This document shows positions 33,103 through 44,097 of a DNA stretch of 64,000 nucleotides, one piece after another (the first letter of the stretch is position 1; the number at the start of each line of letters is the position of its first letter). The stretch spans positions 11,717,070-11,781,069 of the forward strand of contig NC_064038.1 in the NCBI RefSeq assembly GCF_932526225.1. Reading direction: 5' to 3'. The notes under the pieces are model-generated. The model saw only the letters and a list, made by a program, of their open reading frames with translations. It ran no database searches and was not told the DNA's origin. This DNA is from Nematostella vectensis (Eukaryota > Cnidaria > Anthozoa > Actiniaria > Edwardsiidae). A program made the position numbers and the translations under genes.

Positions 33103-36100
33103 ATGAAGCTCTATCTATCCGTTTTTCTATTTATCTCGTGCCAATGTGTTGTAGAAGTTCTAAGTGGAGAAACCTTGCAAAAGCGGCGACTGTTGAGCAA
33201 AAAAGTAGTGAGAAAAGTATCGGTAAAAAGTATACGATCTTGCATTGACGAATGCCACCAAGAGCCTCGGTGCAATAGCCTAAACTTCAAGCTTGTTGGT
33301 GACGTGAATTGTGAGATGAACGAAGAGGATTCCTCGACAGTTGCACTGGTCCCTGATGATTATAACATTTACTACACCAACGACAAACAAAAAACGGTCA
33401 GTTTTACGCAATTTTTTTTGTCTTTATTTTATTTTGAAACTGGACGCTAGTCAGAACTGTTCTCGCACTGACGTTTTACAAAATAATTCTTGATCAAACT
33501 GTGGATTACAAATGCTGTTGTACAAAAGATGTGTTTTTTTTAAAACCCTTGAACTAGAGACTTTCCAAATTGTGAAATAAATCTGAAAAATTGGGTTTCG
33601 AGTAATTATTTATGCACATCTGTCAGATTTTTTTTTAAAAACATATTTCAATTGTTGAAAAGTTCTTATTGAAGCCAGTATTTACCGTCTTTTTAAATTT
33701 GATTTTGTTTTATTAGTCCCTGAAATGCCCATACCAGATTTGAAAAGATTTTTCTTGCTTTCGGTCGATAAGAAATAATATTCATTACACGAGGTTTTAT
33801 GCCTTGGGTCCGGGGCCTGGGGCTAATTGTTAGTTGTGTTACCCCCTGTGGGGACAGATTGTCACCCGAGCGTGACGTCACTACAGGGGCTAGAGTCACG
33901 CGACCCTTCCTTTCTAGCAAGCGCTCGAGTGCAATTCTAAAGTTTCATCGAGCTGATATCATCGGTCGATGTCTGTTGCAGAAGCCATCCACACCCCCTC
34001 CCCCTGAGGTTATCTACAGATCATGCGCAGAACTGAAAGCCGCCCGCCCATCGACACAGAGCGGAAATTACGCCATGCGCGTCAGAGGGTTTAAGAGAAC
34101 CATCTACTGTGACATGGAAACATCAGGTAAGCACAGGAAACCACGCCGCTAATACAAGGATATACTGTCATGTACTTACAGGAAACCCACGCAGCTACCC
34201 GAGGATATACTGTCATGTAAACACAGGGTTCCCACGTAACTAACACGTATCCCGACATATGCTTTATATTTTCAGGAGGAGGATGGTCACTCGTCGTGTC
34301 AATCAGCGCCTCGAGCAGGAACCATATTCTCCGTCATGCGCACAACTGCTTCAACAGCTCCTTGTGCGTGCCAAAGGAGTCGGGAACTCTCCCTGTTCGC
34401 AAGCATTCGGATGAAGACATTCGCGCCCTGGCTTTTTACGAAGGTGATAAGACAACTGATAACTCGAACGCCGCTAACTCGAAAGATGAGAACTCGAAAG
34501 CTCTTAACTCGAACCTTCAAGGAAATCAGATTAGCTCGAGTTATCAAGAGCTCGAATTATGAGATATCGAAAATGCATTTTTATGGCGCATCTCAAAATA
34601 CTTTCTCACTCATTCACTTTTCTATATAATTTTGATTGTCCAATAATCTTTTGATCTTTTTTGTAGGAACATTTCGATTGCAGGTCGCAGGTCGTCGAAT
34701 CAATTATTTCCGGGTAATATTCATATCCTGTTAACCATCAGAACTTTGCGCACGTGTAATGTCTTGCTCAAGCTATTCTTCTCCTATGCCATCACTGTTC
34801 TTTAAACGGCTCGAACGTGGGTCGGACCAGCTAAGACTTGTTTTCAAAGTTAAAAAAACTGGCTATCTGTTCTGGCACGAGGACGATGATTTATTAGTCC
34901 CGTTTCCTCATCAACACTATAGTAAAGGGAGGATGAAAAACAGACGCTGGGAACGCTGGCTCTTGCCCTATCTGCACATACACGTTTTTATCTCAAGATC
35001 AAAAGTCACTGATGAAGCTCTTAAGGACTTGCTAAAGAAAAAATAGAAGCCTTTGCTGATTATCTTTATTAGTTGTTTCATTTAGGAAACTATATTTAGC
35101 TCTTTGCTACCTTTCTACAGATAGTCGAAGGACCAGATGCATTTGATGCCGGATGCAATGGTGGAGAAAGGTACATACGCATAAATACTTTTGCCATCTT
35201 TCTTTTAACTCTGACTATTCTATGCTCTAGTTGCCCTAGGATTATCGTTTCGTTCTCCTACCCTTATGTGTGGGAGTCCAACTGTTTCGGTGTGGAAGCT
35301 GGGTATTCGATCAGTCGTGGCGGCTGTCACTATGGTGAGTGAATTCGTGGAAATACGGTTTATGCCATACACATAAAATGTATACACCTATTTTAAAAAG
35401 GGTTGTCAGTGCAAATGGCAAATGGATAATAGTAAATGGCAGTTCTAAAGCCCGAACGGTGCTACTGGGTACTATTCATTCGTAAAATTAAAGGTGTTAA
35501 ATAAAGTCTAGCAATGTCAGAGACATACATTGATGGTCTTTAATGGATAATTGTTTGATTTATCCATATTCTTCAGCATTTAGTAGAAATTTAATGAGAC
35601 CCATGGTTCCTTTCGGTCCTAGAACTGCCATTTGCCAATCACTATTTGCCGTTTCGCACTGACAACGTTTTTTGAAATAGGTATATAACTATATTTATAG
35701 ATATTGCCATTAAACTGTTTATTATAACAACATTTAGAGATATTGCCATTAAACTGTTTATTATTTCATTAACTTGCCGTTATTTTTTACTCTAAAAACG
35801 CCTTAAAACATACAAGAATAATTTGACTTATTTGGAAATGCTGTTTTTTTTTTTCTAACGCCCAAAGGCCGAAGAACATTGAGCTGAGGCTTGGGTACGA
35901 TATGATAATTAGATTCATTCTGTGTGCATCCGCTCTCTCCAGTCCTCTCCTCGTCCATTACTTCGGGAGCTTGTCAAATGATTTTACATAAAAAAAATAT
36001 TTTAAGTTATTTTATGCCATCGATTTCTATTTTGTTATAGTATTTGACACTCACGATGCAAATGAATGCAATGGTGTGGAATGGCGAGCAACTCATCATT

Positions 36101-36439
36101 CTAGTAAGTTTCACGGATCGCCTACCTTAGGGACAGACAATGTGATCTCTGAATGGGAGATAAAATGCTTATCTTGCCCATACTATTTTTCGCGGCTTTT
36201 TCTTGGTATCGCTGTAGTTTTTAAGCCAAGGATCGCTTCTTTCATTACTACAACCAGGTCTGTTGATCACGTGGTTTGTGGTACCCCCCCCCCCCTCCCC
36301 CTACTTACCAGACAACAACAATATACAATAAAACAAATCTTAGCAAATCTTTTATATTGCAGCTGATCGAATACTATACAGCTACTGCTACTATAATGGA
36401 ATCTACCCCGGCATCCAGGGATATATGTACGTGCGATAG
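33103..36439 (+). CDS. PAN/apple plus fibrinogen/intelectin-like secreted protein, copy B (8 exons, 315 aa)
   Basis: Exons are 33103-33396, 33982-34126, 34276-34443, 34667-34713, 35121-35170, 35231-35334, 36041-36103 and 36363-36439, the same lengths and phases as copies A and C. This is the most compact copy. Exon 1 differs from copy A at only about four or five residues. The C-terminal exons differ much more: VEAGYSISRGGCHY, FDTHDANECNGVEW and SYCYYNGIYPGIQ precede the shared GYMYVR end. An upstream non-coding exon seems to end at 32567 (donor GTAAGT). A MITE (35391-35687) sits in intron 6. The frame of exon 3 stays open for about 35 codons past its donor, giving a possible retained-intron form. 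Ligand and function unknown; extracellular recognition is inferred from the domains. Confidence 0.82.
34127..34268 (+). repeat. Short version of the exon 2 donor minisatellite (copy B)
   Basis: Three units share GAGGATATACTGTCATGTAA and start at the exon 2 donor (GTAAGCACAGG), as in copies A and C. Confidence 0.8.
35391..35687. mobile_element. MITE, copy 2 of the TATACACCTATTT family
   Basis: Left TATACACCTATTTTAAAAAG, right (inverted) TATATACCTATTTCAAAAAA, both followed by GTTGTCAGTGC and a GGCAAAT word; repeats run about 60 bp. It lies in intron 6 of copy B and is related to 15379-15592. Confidence 0.7.
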
Positions 36440-37389
36440 CCGAGCATCTCACTAAGGCTAAGGGATGCTAGTAAAATGGATTAGAACGCGCACGCTTGTC
36501 GTACCGTAGATTAATTTTGATAATAATTTAATTTATTTCAAAATAAGGTCGGAAAATCCATGTATCATTACCCGTATCATTACTTCATCAGTGATAAATA
36601 AATTAGTCAACAATCTTAAATAGAAACATATCCACGCTTCAAAAGCTTGCATGATTTTCAGATACCAGAATTAATTAAGCCACGTTACCCACGAAGCACT
36701 GCGGGCTACGATGCATTGATTTCAAAGAGAAAAGTCTTGCTTAAAAAGGTGCATTAGTTTTGTGCTTGTTGTACTTTTAGTCCTTTGTATCTTCGTAGAG
36801 TAAATCGTTATCACAGTCATTTATAACCAAGATTGGGATAACTAACTGTTTCGAGAGTTTATTTTGGTAAATAAAGCATAAAACACTGTTTTTTAACCCT
36901 AGTCAGACCGGGGGGGGGGGGGGGGGGGGCTTCTCATAATAATGTTTAAACTAGTAGGGCTAGAATATTGAAATTTGATCATATGAAGAAAACGTTGTCG
37001 TTTTAGGGGTCTGGTAACGAGCAATTTTAGTTGCTTTTCAGAGTCTTTCTCCATTGACTAAAGATGGTCAAAGTCACTGTTTTTCTCTTTTGGATACAAT
37101 TAATAAAGTTTGCGAAGCACCTGCGGTACGGCCGCCTTAAAAATGACAAGAATCATGCAGGTTTTGCAAATAAGGAATATATTAGTTTCCTTATATGGAA
37201 GTCACGCGTCTGGGAAAAACGACAAGTTTTGGTTAAATTTTCTTGATATGGACTTTTCCTAAAATCTATCTGGAAGCGTTTTATATCAAGTTTTGAAAAA
37301 ACACAATAAAAATTTACATCTCTATTTTTGGGGGGAGGGGGGTATTTTTTTGTACATTTTTGACCTTCTCGAAATAGTGCTTGTAGACA
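36440..37389. other. 3' flank of copy B
   Basis: The region just after the stop codon matches copy A's flank (GAACGCGCACGCTTGTCGTA). No gene is seen. It contains a 20-bp poly(G) tract at 36910-36929. Confidence 0.5.
36910..36929 (+). repeat. Poly(G) tract, 20 bp
   Basis: Uninterrupted G run in the 3' flank of copy B. Confidence 0.9.
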
Positions 37390-37399
37390 TAGTAAAAAA

Positions 37400-37866
37400 A
37401 ACATTCAAATACACCTGAAATCATTAATAAAACATTCAAATCCACCTGAAATCATTAATACAACATTCAAATCCACCTGAAATCATCAATAAAACATTCA
37501 TATCCACCTGAAATCATTAATAAAACATTCATATCCACCTTAAATCATTAATAAAACATTTTAATCCACCTGAAATCATTAATAAATTATTCAAATCCAC
37601 CTTAAATCATTAATAAATTATTCAAATCCACCTGAAATCATTAATACAACATTCAAATCCACCTGAAATCATTAATAAAACATTCAAATCTACCTGATAT
37701 CATTAATAAAACATTCAAATCCACCTGAAATCATGAATAAAACATTCAAATCCACCTGAAATCATTAATAAAACATTCAAATCCACCTGAAATCATTAAT
37801 AAATTATTCAAATCCACCTGAAATCATTAATAAAACATTCAAATCCACCTGAAATCATTAATACAA
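37400..37866 (+). repeat. 31-bp minisatellite, about 15 copies
   Basis: Units share ATTCAAATCCACCTGAAATC followed by ATTAATAAAAC, with few changes. Non-coding. It interrupts the 3' flank block shared by copies A and B. Confidence 0.9.
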
Positions 37867-39339
37867 CTTGAAACGGAGATTAAATATTTTCAAAAAGCTT
37901 CAGATTTAGCCATCCAGTTTTTATTGATTAAAATAAATAACTTTCATTAAATCCAAGATGGCGGATCCAAGATGGCGTATGCAGATGTCACATAATTAGC
38001 TAAAAATCGCTGTTTTTTTAAACTAACATCTAAATTTGGCAAAATCATTTTTATGTTCCTCTATTTTAAATAAAAAGTAGAAACAAATATTTAAATTATT
38101 ACTTTAATTAAGAGTCCATTCGCAAACTTATGCTATATCATGTCAATCAATGACGTCACAGGTGTCATATATTGTTGTCATAGAAACAGTGTCACTAATA
38201 ATATATGTCTACTGCAAGATAATAAGATTATCGAAAAAAGACATACAGAAAAAATACATATCGAAAAAAACAGAAATATTGCCCTGAATATTGAACAGAT
38301 TATGACAACTTATTTGGATTTTGGATGTTCTATGCAAAGGTTTTGAAAGATAGGCTTTTTATACGACGTCATATTGTGTTGCTACTGCAACACAATATAT
38401 CATTTTGTTCCTCCTGCCCAGTCTGAATAGGGTTAAGTTGATATTACCTTTAAAATATATCATAAAACACTGCTTTTTATGTTGATTACCTTGAAAATCC
38501 AAAACATTATGTGTTATTATGTTGAAAGAGAACAGTATCAATGGTGTGGCCGACAATGGCACTATAATTCATGTATAGAATTTGTTTTGAGTTTGTTTAT
38601 GGACCTATGCTATTGTTTGTAATTGATTAGATAAAAGATGAGTAATAAATAACCTGATTTGGGATAAGTTCCTCTCCCAAGCAGGTCAAACCATTGTGTT
38701 GTTTGTATGGTATCAACTATTAGAAAACTGCCTCGCTTTTCAGAGGGGATATATGCTAAGAGATCACGTGACTGAGGTGGTAGACTTGCGCGCGCTCAGC
38801 CTTTTAGCGGCAAAAACAACAACAAAAAGCCACTTATCTAGCGCTTACGAATCAAGCCAGATTTTTTAAAGAAAAGGTTTACTTTTATTTAAAGATTTTA
38901 TTTTTTCGTCGTTATCTGGCGTAATACATTGGCGATTTCTGTGTTTATTTTGGCTTGAATTTGCCACCCAAAAAGTCACGTGATCTTTTAGCGCCTTATT
39001 ACAAACTATGACGACTTTTCCCATTTTTCTTTCTTCTTTCTCAAATAAGGGCAAGTGTGGAAATTTAGGTTTTCTAAGATTATGCTGGACACCGTCCTGA
39101 AACAACGGCACAGACCCAGATTATCACAGGTTTCTCTCACCCCAGGCTCTTTTTTACCTTGTTGGGGACTAACAAGGGTGTATGCTTTTTCGCTATTAGT
39201 CTCGCTTTGCAATTAATCGTGACAAGAGTGTGTTATGGGTTACCTGTGTGGTTTGGTAATCGTGACCGTTGTAAAAGGACTGGGTTCTTTGTACTCGGAG
39301 CCACAAGAGTGACACGAATATAACAATTACAATAATCCA

Positions 39340-39371
39340 AAATTACCGTCACCCCTAGGGACGGTAATTTC
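39340..39371. other. Palindrome upstream of the DIRS-like element
   Basis: AAATTACCGT and ACGGTAATTT are inverted around CACCCCTAGGG. It may belong to a terminal repeat of the following element, but no matching copy was found downstream. Confidence 0.5.
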
Positions 39372-41375
39372 AGTTAAATGGAGCCGGAGCCAGGCTCAAA
39401 TTATATCGTACGGATACAAGTATCACGCAACGATAGCACAGGTATTACTCAATATGTTTCACGTGAGATACCTTACCATACACGTTTTTAATTCTTATTG
39501 GTCGCTATAACTATATAAAATGCCACACCTAAGGTACTGTAAAGAAACATTTCAAAATCGGTTAAATATGCCTAAACGTTAGCGTTTGTCTGGAGGAGAT
39601 GAGTTCTCTCGCCTCTCTACCGAGGGGCTTGGTCTGCGACTACAAGCCCTCAACCTGCCCTCTGGTGGAACACGGCAGCAACAAATAGATCGCCTCCGGC
39701 AATCCACTCGAGGCGGTGAGGAGGCTTCACCTTTAGCCCCGAGTAGCAAAAGGTTGCGCCAAGCGCCCACCAGTCATCCGACGGATCCGACAACCAGTCA
39801 TCCGACGGATCCGATCGGCTTTTCTGAAGCCCAGCTGTCTGTTATACGGAAAACTGTGTCCGACGCTCTCGCAAGTTAGCGACCACCACAACAGGACCCT
39901 CCACCACTAAAAGTCGTCGCAAGCGAAGGCACGGAAAGCTTTAGCACTCCTGGCTCGGCGTTCCCCTTGGGCCTCGATCGCCCACTGGACGAGGCACTAG
40001 AGTGCACTGGAAGAGGGCACTCGGGCCCCTTCCATCGCTCCGAAGACTGCCCTTCCGGTCAACACCGCCTCGCCACACACCGCTCACCGCGAATTCATCG
40101 TAACAATGTGTGCTTCGACTTTAACCGAGTCACCGGCTCTTCCTGTCAAGCCTGCATCTATCCCCACAAAAGTTTGCCAAAAAATCGCCGACTCCCATCC
40201 CGCTCACCAGTGTTACGCCGGAATCTCCGCATCCGCAGGCCAGCGCCAAGGCAACAGAAGCCAAGCTCCGGGTCGCCCAGCTGCACAGTAAAAGGAAGGC
40301 AACAATAAGTACACCGATTAAAATAGATCTTCTAGAACAGGAACTATCTTCTCTTCCATAGATCAGGAATTCGTAACTTCCCTACTTAATTCGTTACGTT
40401 TCGGTGCCCGCATTAGTTTTGATGGCACCCAAAAATTCCGTGTTTCACCTAATCTTATTTCAGCTCGGGAGCACCCTGAGATAATTTCAAAAAACATAGA
40501 AAAAGAGATCAACTTAGGCCGTATGGTAGGCTTGTTCTCCGCGCCCCCATTACCTAACTTTCAATGCCACCCAGTAGGGGTAGTGCCCAAAAAACTTTCC
40601 GGAGGGAGATAGCAATCCTTGATCGGCACTTCGCAATTCGCCTGCCGCGTTGTTGATCCGGGTAGAACTTTTCTTAAGCGCATCATAGATCTCACGCGTC
40701 GGGTAAATCACCGATTTCATCACGTCAAATTGAGCAACGGTTTTTCCAGGATTTAGCAATTTGGCAGCATTTCACGGAGAACTGGAACGGCAAAGCTTCC
40801 TTCCTCCAAGAAGCAATCCGTACCAGCCCGGATATGGAAATCTACTCCGACGCAAGCTGTAGTATCGGTTTCGGCGGTTACTTCTCTGGGCGCTGGTTCC
40901 AAGAACGATGGTCGCCTCACCTCGCCATATCCAAAAAGACATACAGGCATTAGTATCGAATGGCAATAATTATTTCCCATAGTAGTAGCCTGCTCCCTAT
41001 GGCGCTCCGAGTTCTCGGGCAAGCGAATTCAGTTCTGGTGTGACAATAAATCGTCGTTCACATTGTCAACACAGGTCACTCAAAAGCGCCCAGGATTATA
41101 TCACTTATGCGTCACTTAGTAGGCGTTATTTTGTTGTGCTTTGTCGCTTCGTACCAGGTCATTTCAACGGAATTTCTGATGCACTTTCGGTTTCAGATGG
41201 CACGATTCAAAGAGCTCGCACCGGCCGCGGACCAGACCCCTTGTGTCATCCCGCCTTCGCTAATGACCCTCGAGCTAATGACGGGCGAGGTGAAACACAA
41301 TACTGATAAGGCCCTGGCTATCAACACCAAGCGCACTTATCACTCAGGCGAGAAACAGTTCATTAACTCCGCCTC

Positions 41376-42591
41376 ATGAATAGGCTTTTTGACAGCCACG
41401 GGGACATTCTCCGAGCTAGTGAGAGTACTCTTATCTATTTTGTTACCTTTCTCGCGCGTAGAGTAAAGCACGGTACTATTCGCACATACTTGGCGGCCGT
41501 TCGCAACATGCACATCGAAAACGGATTCCAGGACCCTATACAGGGTCGCCTAATTTCAAACAAGGTTTTGCGGGGCATTTTACGGGGGCAGGGTCAGCAC
41601 AAAACAGCTCGTCAACCCGTAACTCCACAGCTCTTAAAAGCCATTCGTCCGGTTTTGCTTAGCTGGCTAAGCGCGCATGATTTCCACATGATTTAGGCGG
41701 CATTCACACTTGCCTTTTTCGTTTTTTTACGTTGTAGTGAGTTTTTTGCCCGGGCGTACGCAACTTTGACATAGTTTATAACTTATCTCCAGTCGACATA
41801 AATTTCCACCCTACCCCTACAGCACCGCTTTACATGAAAGTCGCCATTAAGGCATCCAAAACCGACCCTTACATGTAAGGCTCCGTTTTGACAATCGCAC
41901 GCTCCAGTTGCCAGGCCCGTACCTAGGGGTGGGGGGGGGTGCAGGGGTGCGAACGCACCCCCCCCACCCCCACACACACACACAACGGCCAAAGGCCCAC
42001 TTTCGGTTCTCAATAGAGCGTGCTATTATTTGTAGACAAAACTCACTCTGGTATGTAGCCAAATCCGACATAAAACCTCCACTAGAAATACTGCAAAAGG
42101 CACGGTTAGATTTTTATCAGAACTCCCTCCCCCTCCCCCCACGGAAATATTAGGTCCATGTTTTTTTATTTCGCACCCCCCCCCCCCCCCCCCCCCCAAA
42201 GAAAAATCCTGGGTACGGGCCTGTGTCTGCGATGCAAGAGTTCGTTCGCATCTGTGAGTACACAACGGGACCACTTTTTCGGTTTCTTCCCGGTAAATAC
42301 GTAACTCGTTCATTGGTCTCTAGCATTCTCAGAGACGCAGCACGCGCTTGCGGCTTTCCTCATAGCAGCTTAAAGGGACACTCATTAAGAATCGGGACGG
42401 CAAGCTACGCTGCCGCTGCAGGCCTGCCCGACTGGCTTATCAAAGTGCTAGGTCGTTGGTCCTCTGATTGCTACCAGCTATACGTACGTACACCACAAAA
42501 CATTTTATTAACTGCTGCACCAAATGACTCTGACTTAAGCATTGTTGTTATTGCGCTTGGGCGGATGCATTCTGCATCTTGTGGCGGTTAG
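41376..42591 (+). pseudogene. Tyrosine recombinase of the DIRS-like element, interrupted
   Basis: The N-terminal core-binding part (ESTLIYFVTFLARRVKHGTI) and SAHDFHMI, a stop, AAFTLAFFVFLRCSEFFAR are followed, after a MITE insertion, by the catalytic C-terminus. That part carries the HxxR motif in GHSLRIGTASYAAAAGL and a later GRW with a Tyr in CYQLYVRTP. The stop after FHMI and the inserted MITE disable it. Confidence 0.8.
41912..42223. mobile_element. MITE inserted in the recombinase
   Basis: Terminal inverted repeats CAGGCCCGTACCTAGG (left) and CCTGGGTACGGGCCTG (right) match at 15 of 16 positions. The interior is G/C-tract rich, with a run of 22 C at 42176-42197. I could not find a clear target duplication. 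Confidence 0.75.
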
Positions 42592-42592
42592 T

Positions 42593-44097
42593 TCTGTCTG
42601 ACGACTTCCCCAAGCGGGGTTTGTTTGCTATAAGGTTCGCTTGTGCGTTTGTGGACCAGCCAATACTCTCGTCCGATCCTTCACGCGGAGCGTAGGGGAG
42701 ATGAGTGAGGCCTAAAGGTCATATGCTTACACTACAGTTGCTACGTCACGCGCTAGTTGTCACGTCACGCTAACTCGCTTTCGATCGGTCTGTCTCCCCC
42801 CATATTCTGCCATAATCGTGCCTAGTGTATTCACTGCGTTGCAAAGCGGGCATTTCCTTTTCGCGCGTAAAGCGACATTAACTGTTGAAAACCATCGGAG
42901 ACCGTTACGTAATCGACCGGAAGTAAGCTGGTGACAATAACGATTTTCTACACGAGGCTACACACCACGAGTAACAATAAAAGTACAAAAGTGATACACA
43001 TTTTTAGTTAATTAAGTTGGCTTATTGGCTAATTTCAACCACGAAGCACTGCGGGTTACAATACATACATGGATTCTCGTAGTGCGACCTTATTTATAAT
43101 AGATGTATAAATTATATACTTAAAGTAACGCTCCGTGTAAGAACCAGGCAAAGTCCCATTGGAATGCGGCAAAAAGCTTTATTATTGTTTTCACACTTAG
43201 GATCTTTTTTATACCAAACATACATGCAGGACATATAGAAGACAGTAAAATTCTGAAGATATTGCGTGAAACATGTTCTTTGCTGTATACCTTATAGGTG
43301 ATTTTCTGTGGTGAACCAATCAGAAGAAGCCAGAACAATAGCTTGTAATTGTCTATATAAGGTTATAAGGTTCCCCACATAAAATTTACCTGCAAAGCTG
43401 GATCAGACATTAATTAACCCTATAACCAAAATATTTAAAAAATATTATGAATCATGTTGTGTTATCTATATATTATGCTATAATGTTTTGTCTTGGCCAA
43501 TCAAATTTCTAGAATAACCAAAGGCATTTTTGACATGCCAGCGTGCATTTGCCATTTGCCGTTGCCTAGTTCTAACACGGAGCATTACATAATAGATTCA
43601 GCTTTTTTATACTAATGTTTCAGGCATATAGTGGTATGTGTAGAAGTCTGAGGCAAAGACACGTATTCAGCCATCCAGCGCGTCAAAGCCCACAGGCAAA
43701 AGTAGGATTAGAGGGGACGCCCCGTAAAATATGAACGCCCGTAAGGTTACTGGAGTCCCTTTAGCCCGCGGGACGCCGAAAAACCCAAAGTATCGTGGAA
43801 AAAATGTCGATACGCGCGTCAGATTTAATCGAATATGCTCATGATATATGTAATTGGAAAAGCTTAATAATGGGGAATACGACAATCTTATTTTTTTGCT
43901 ATGTTTGATGAAATGAAATGAAAAAAATGTTTTTCGATAGAAGGCACCCCGTAATCTTAAGATACAGTGAAGTAATTACTTAGCTAATGTTCTTTATACA
44001 TTTTTTTTCTTTTCTAATAAATTCTATCTAATGTAAGACCTGCGTGCACGTTCTATTCTATTTCACTAGTATTCCTTTGTCCTTGTGAATTGCTCGG
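42593..44097. other. Spacer between the DIRS-like element and copy C
   Basis: No gene is recognised. A fragment near 43540-43570 (CATTTGCCATTTGCCGTTGC) resembles one arm of the MITE family at 15379 and 35391. Confidence 0.45.

Larger units (their letters stand above)
39568..42592 (+). mobile_element. Decayed DIRS-like tyrosine-recombinase retrotransposon
   Basis: Fragments occur in DIRS order. First is an ORF1-like protein with a SAP-like helix (LGLRLQALNLPSGGTRQQQI; 39568-39879, with TAG as codon 5). Next is the start of the reverse-transcriptase region (PPLPNFQCHPVGVVPKK, 40535-40600), then RNase H pieces (MEIYSDASCSIGFGGYFSGR from about 40832; WCDNKS near 41037). Last is a tyrosine recombinase (41376-42591). 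The RT catalytic core appears deleted around 40600-40660. Many stops and frameshifts are present, and a MITE splits the recombinase. These elements copy through RNA and integrate by a recombinase rather than an integrase. Ends were not identified. Confidence 0.8.

Noticed and set aside
34759-35046. 95-codon frame in copy B intron 4
   Set aside because: Not conserved in copies A or C and lies between well-supported exons.
41904-42231. 8-bp target duplication for the MITE in the recombinase
   Set aside because: The flanks CCAGTTGC and TGTCTGCG do not match, so its superfamily is left open.
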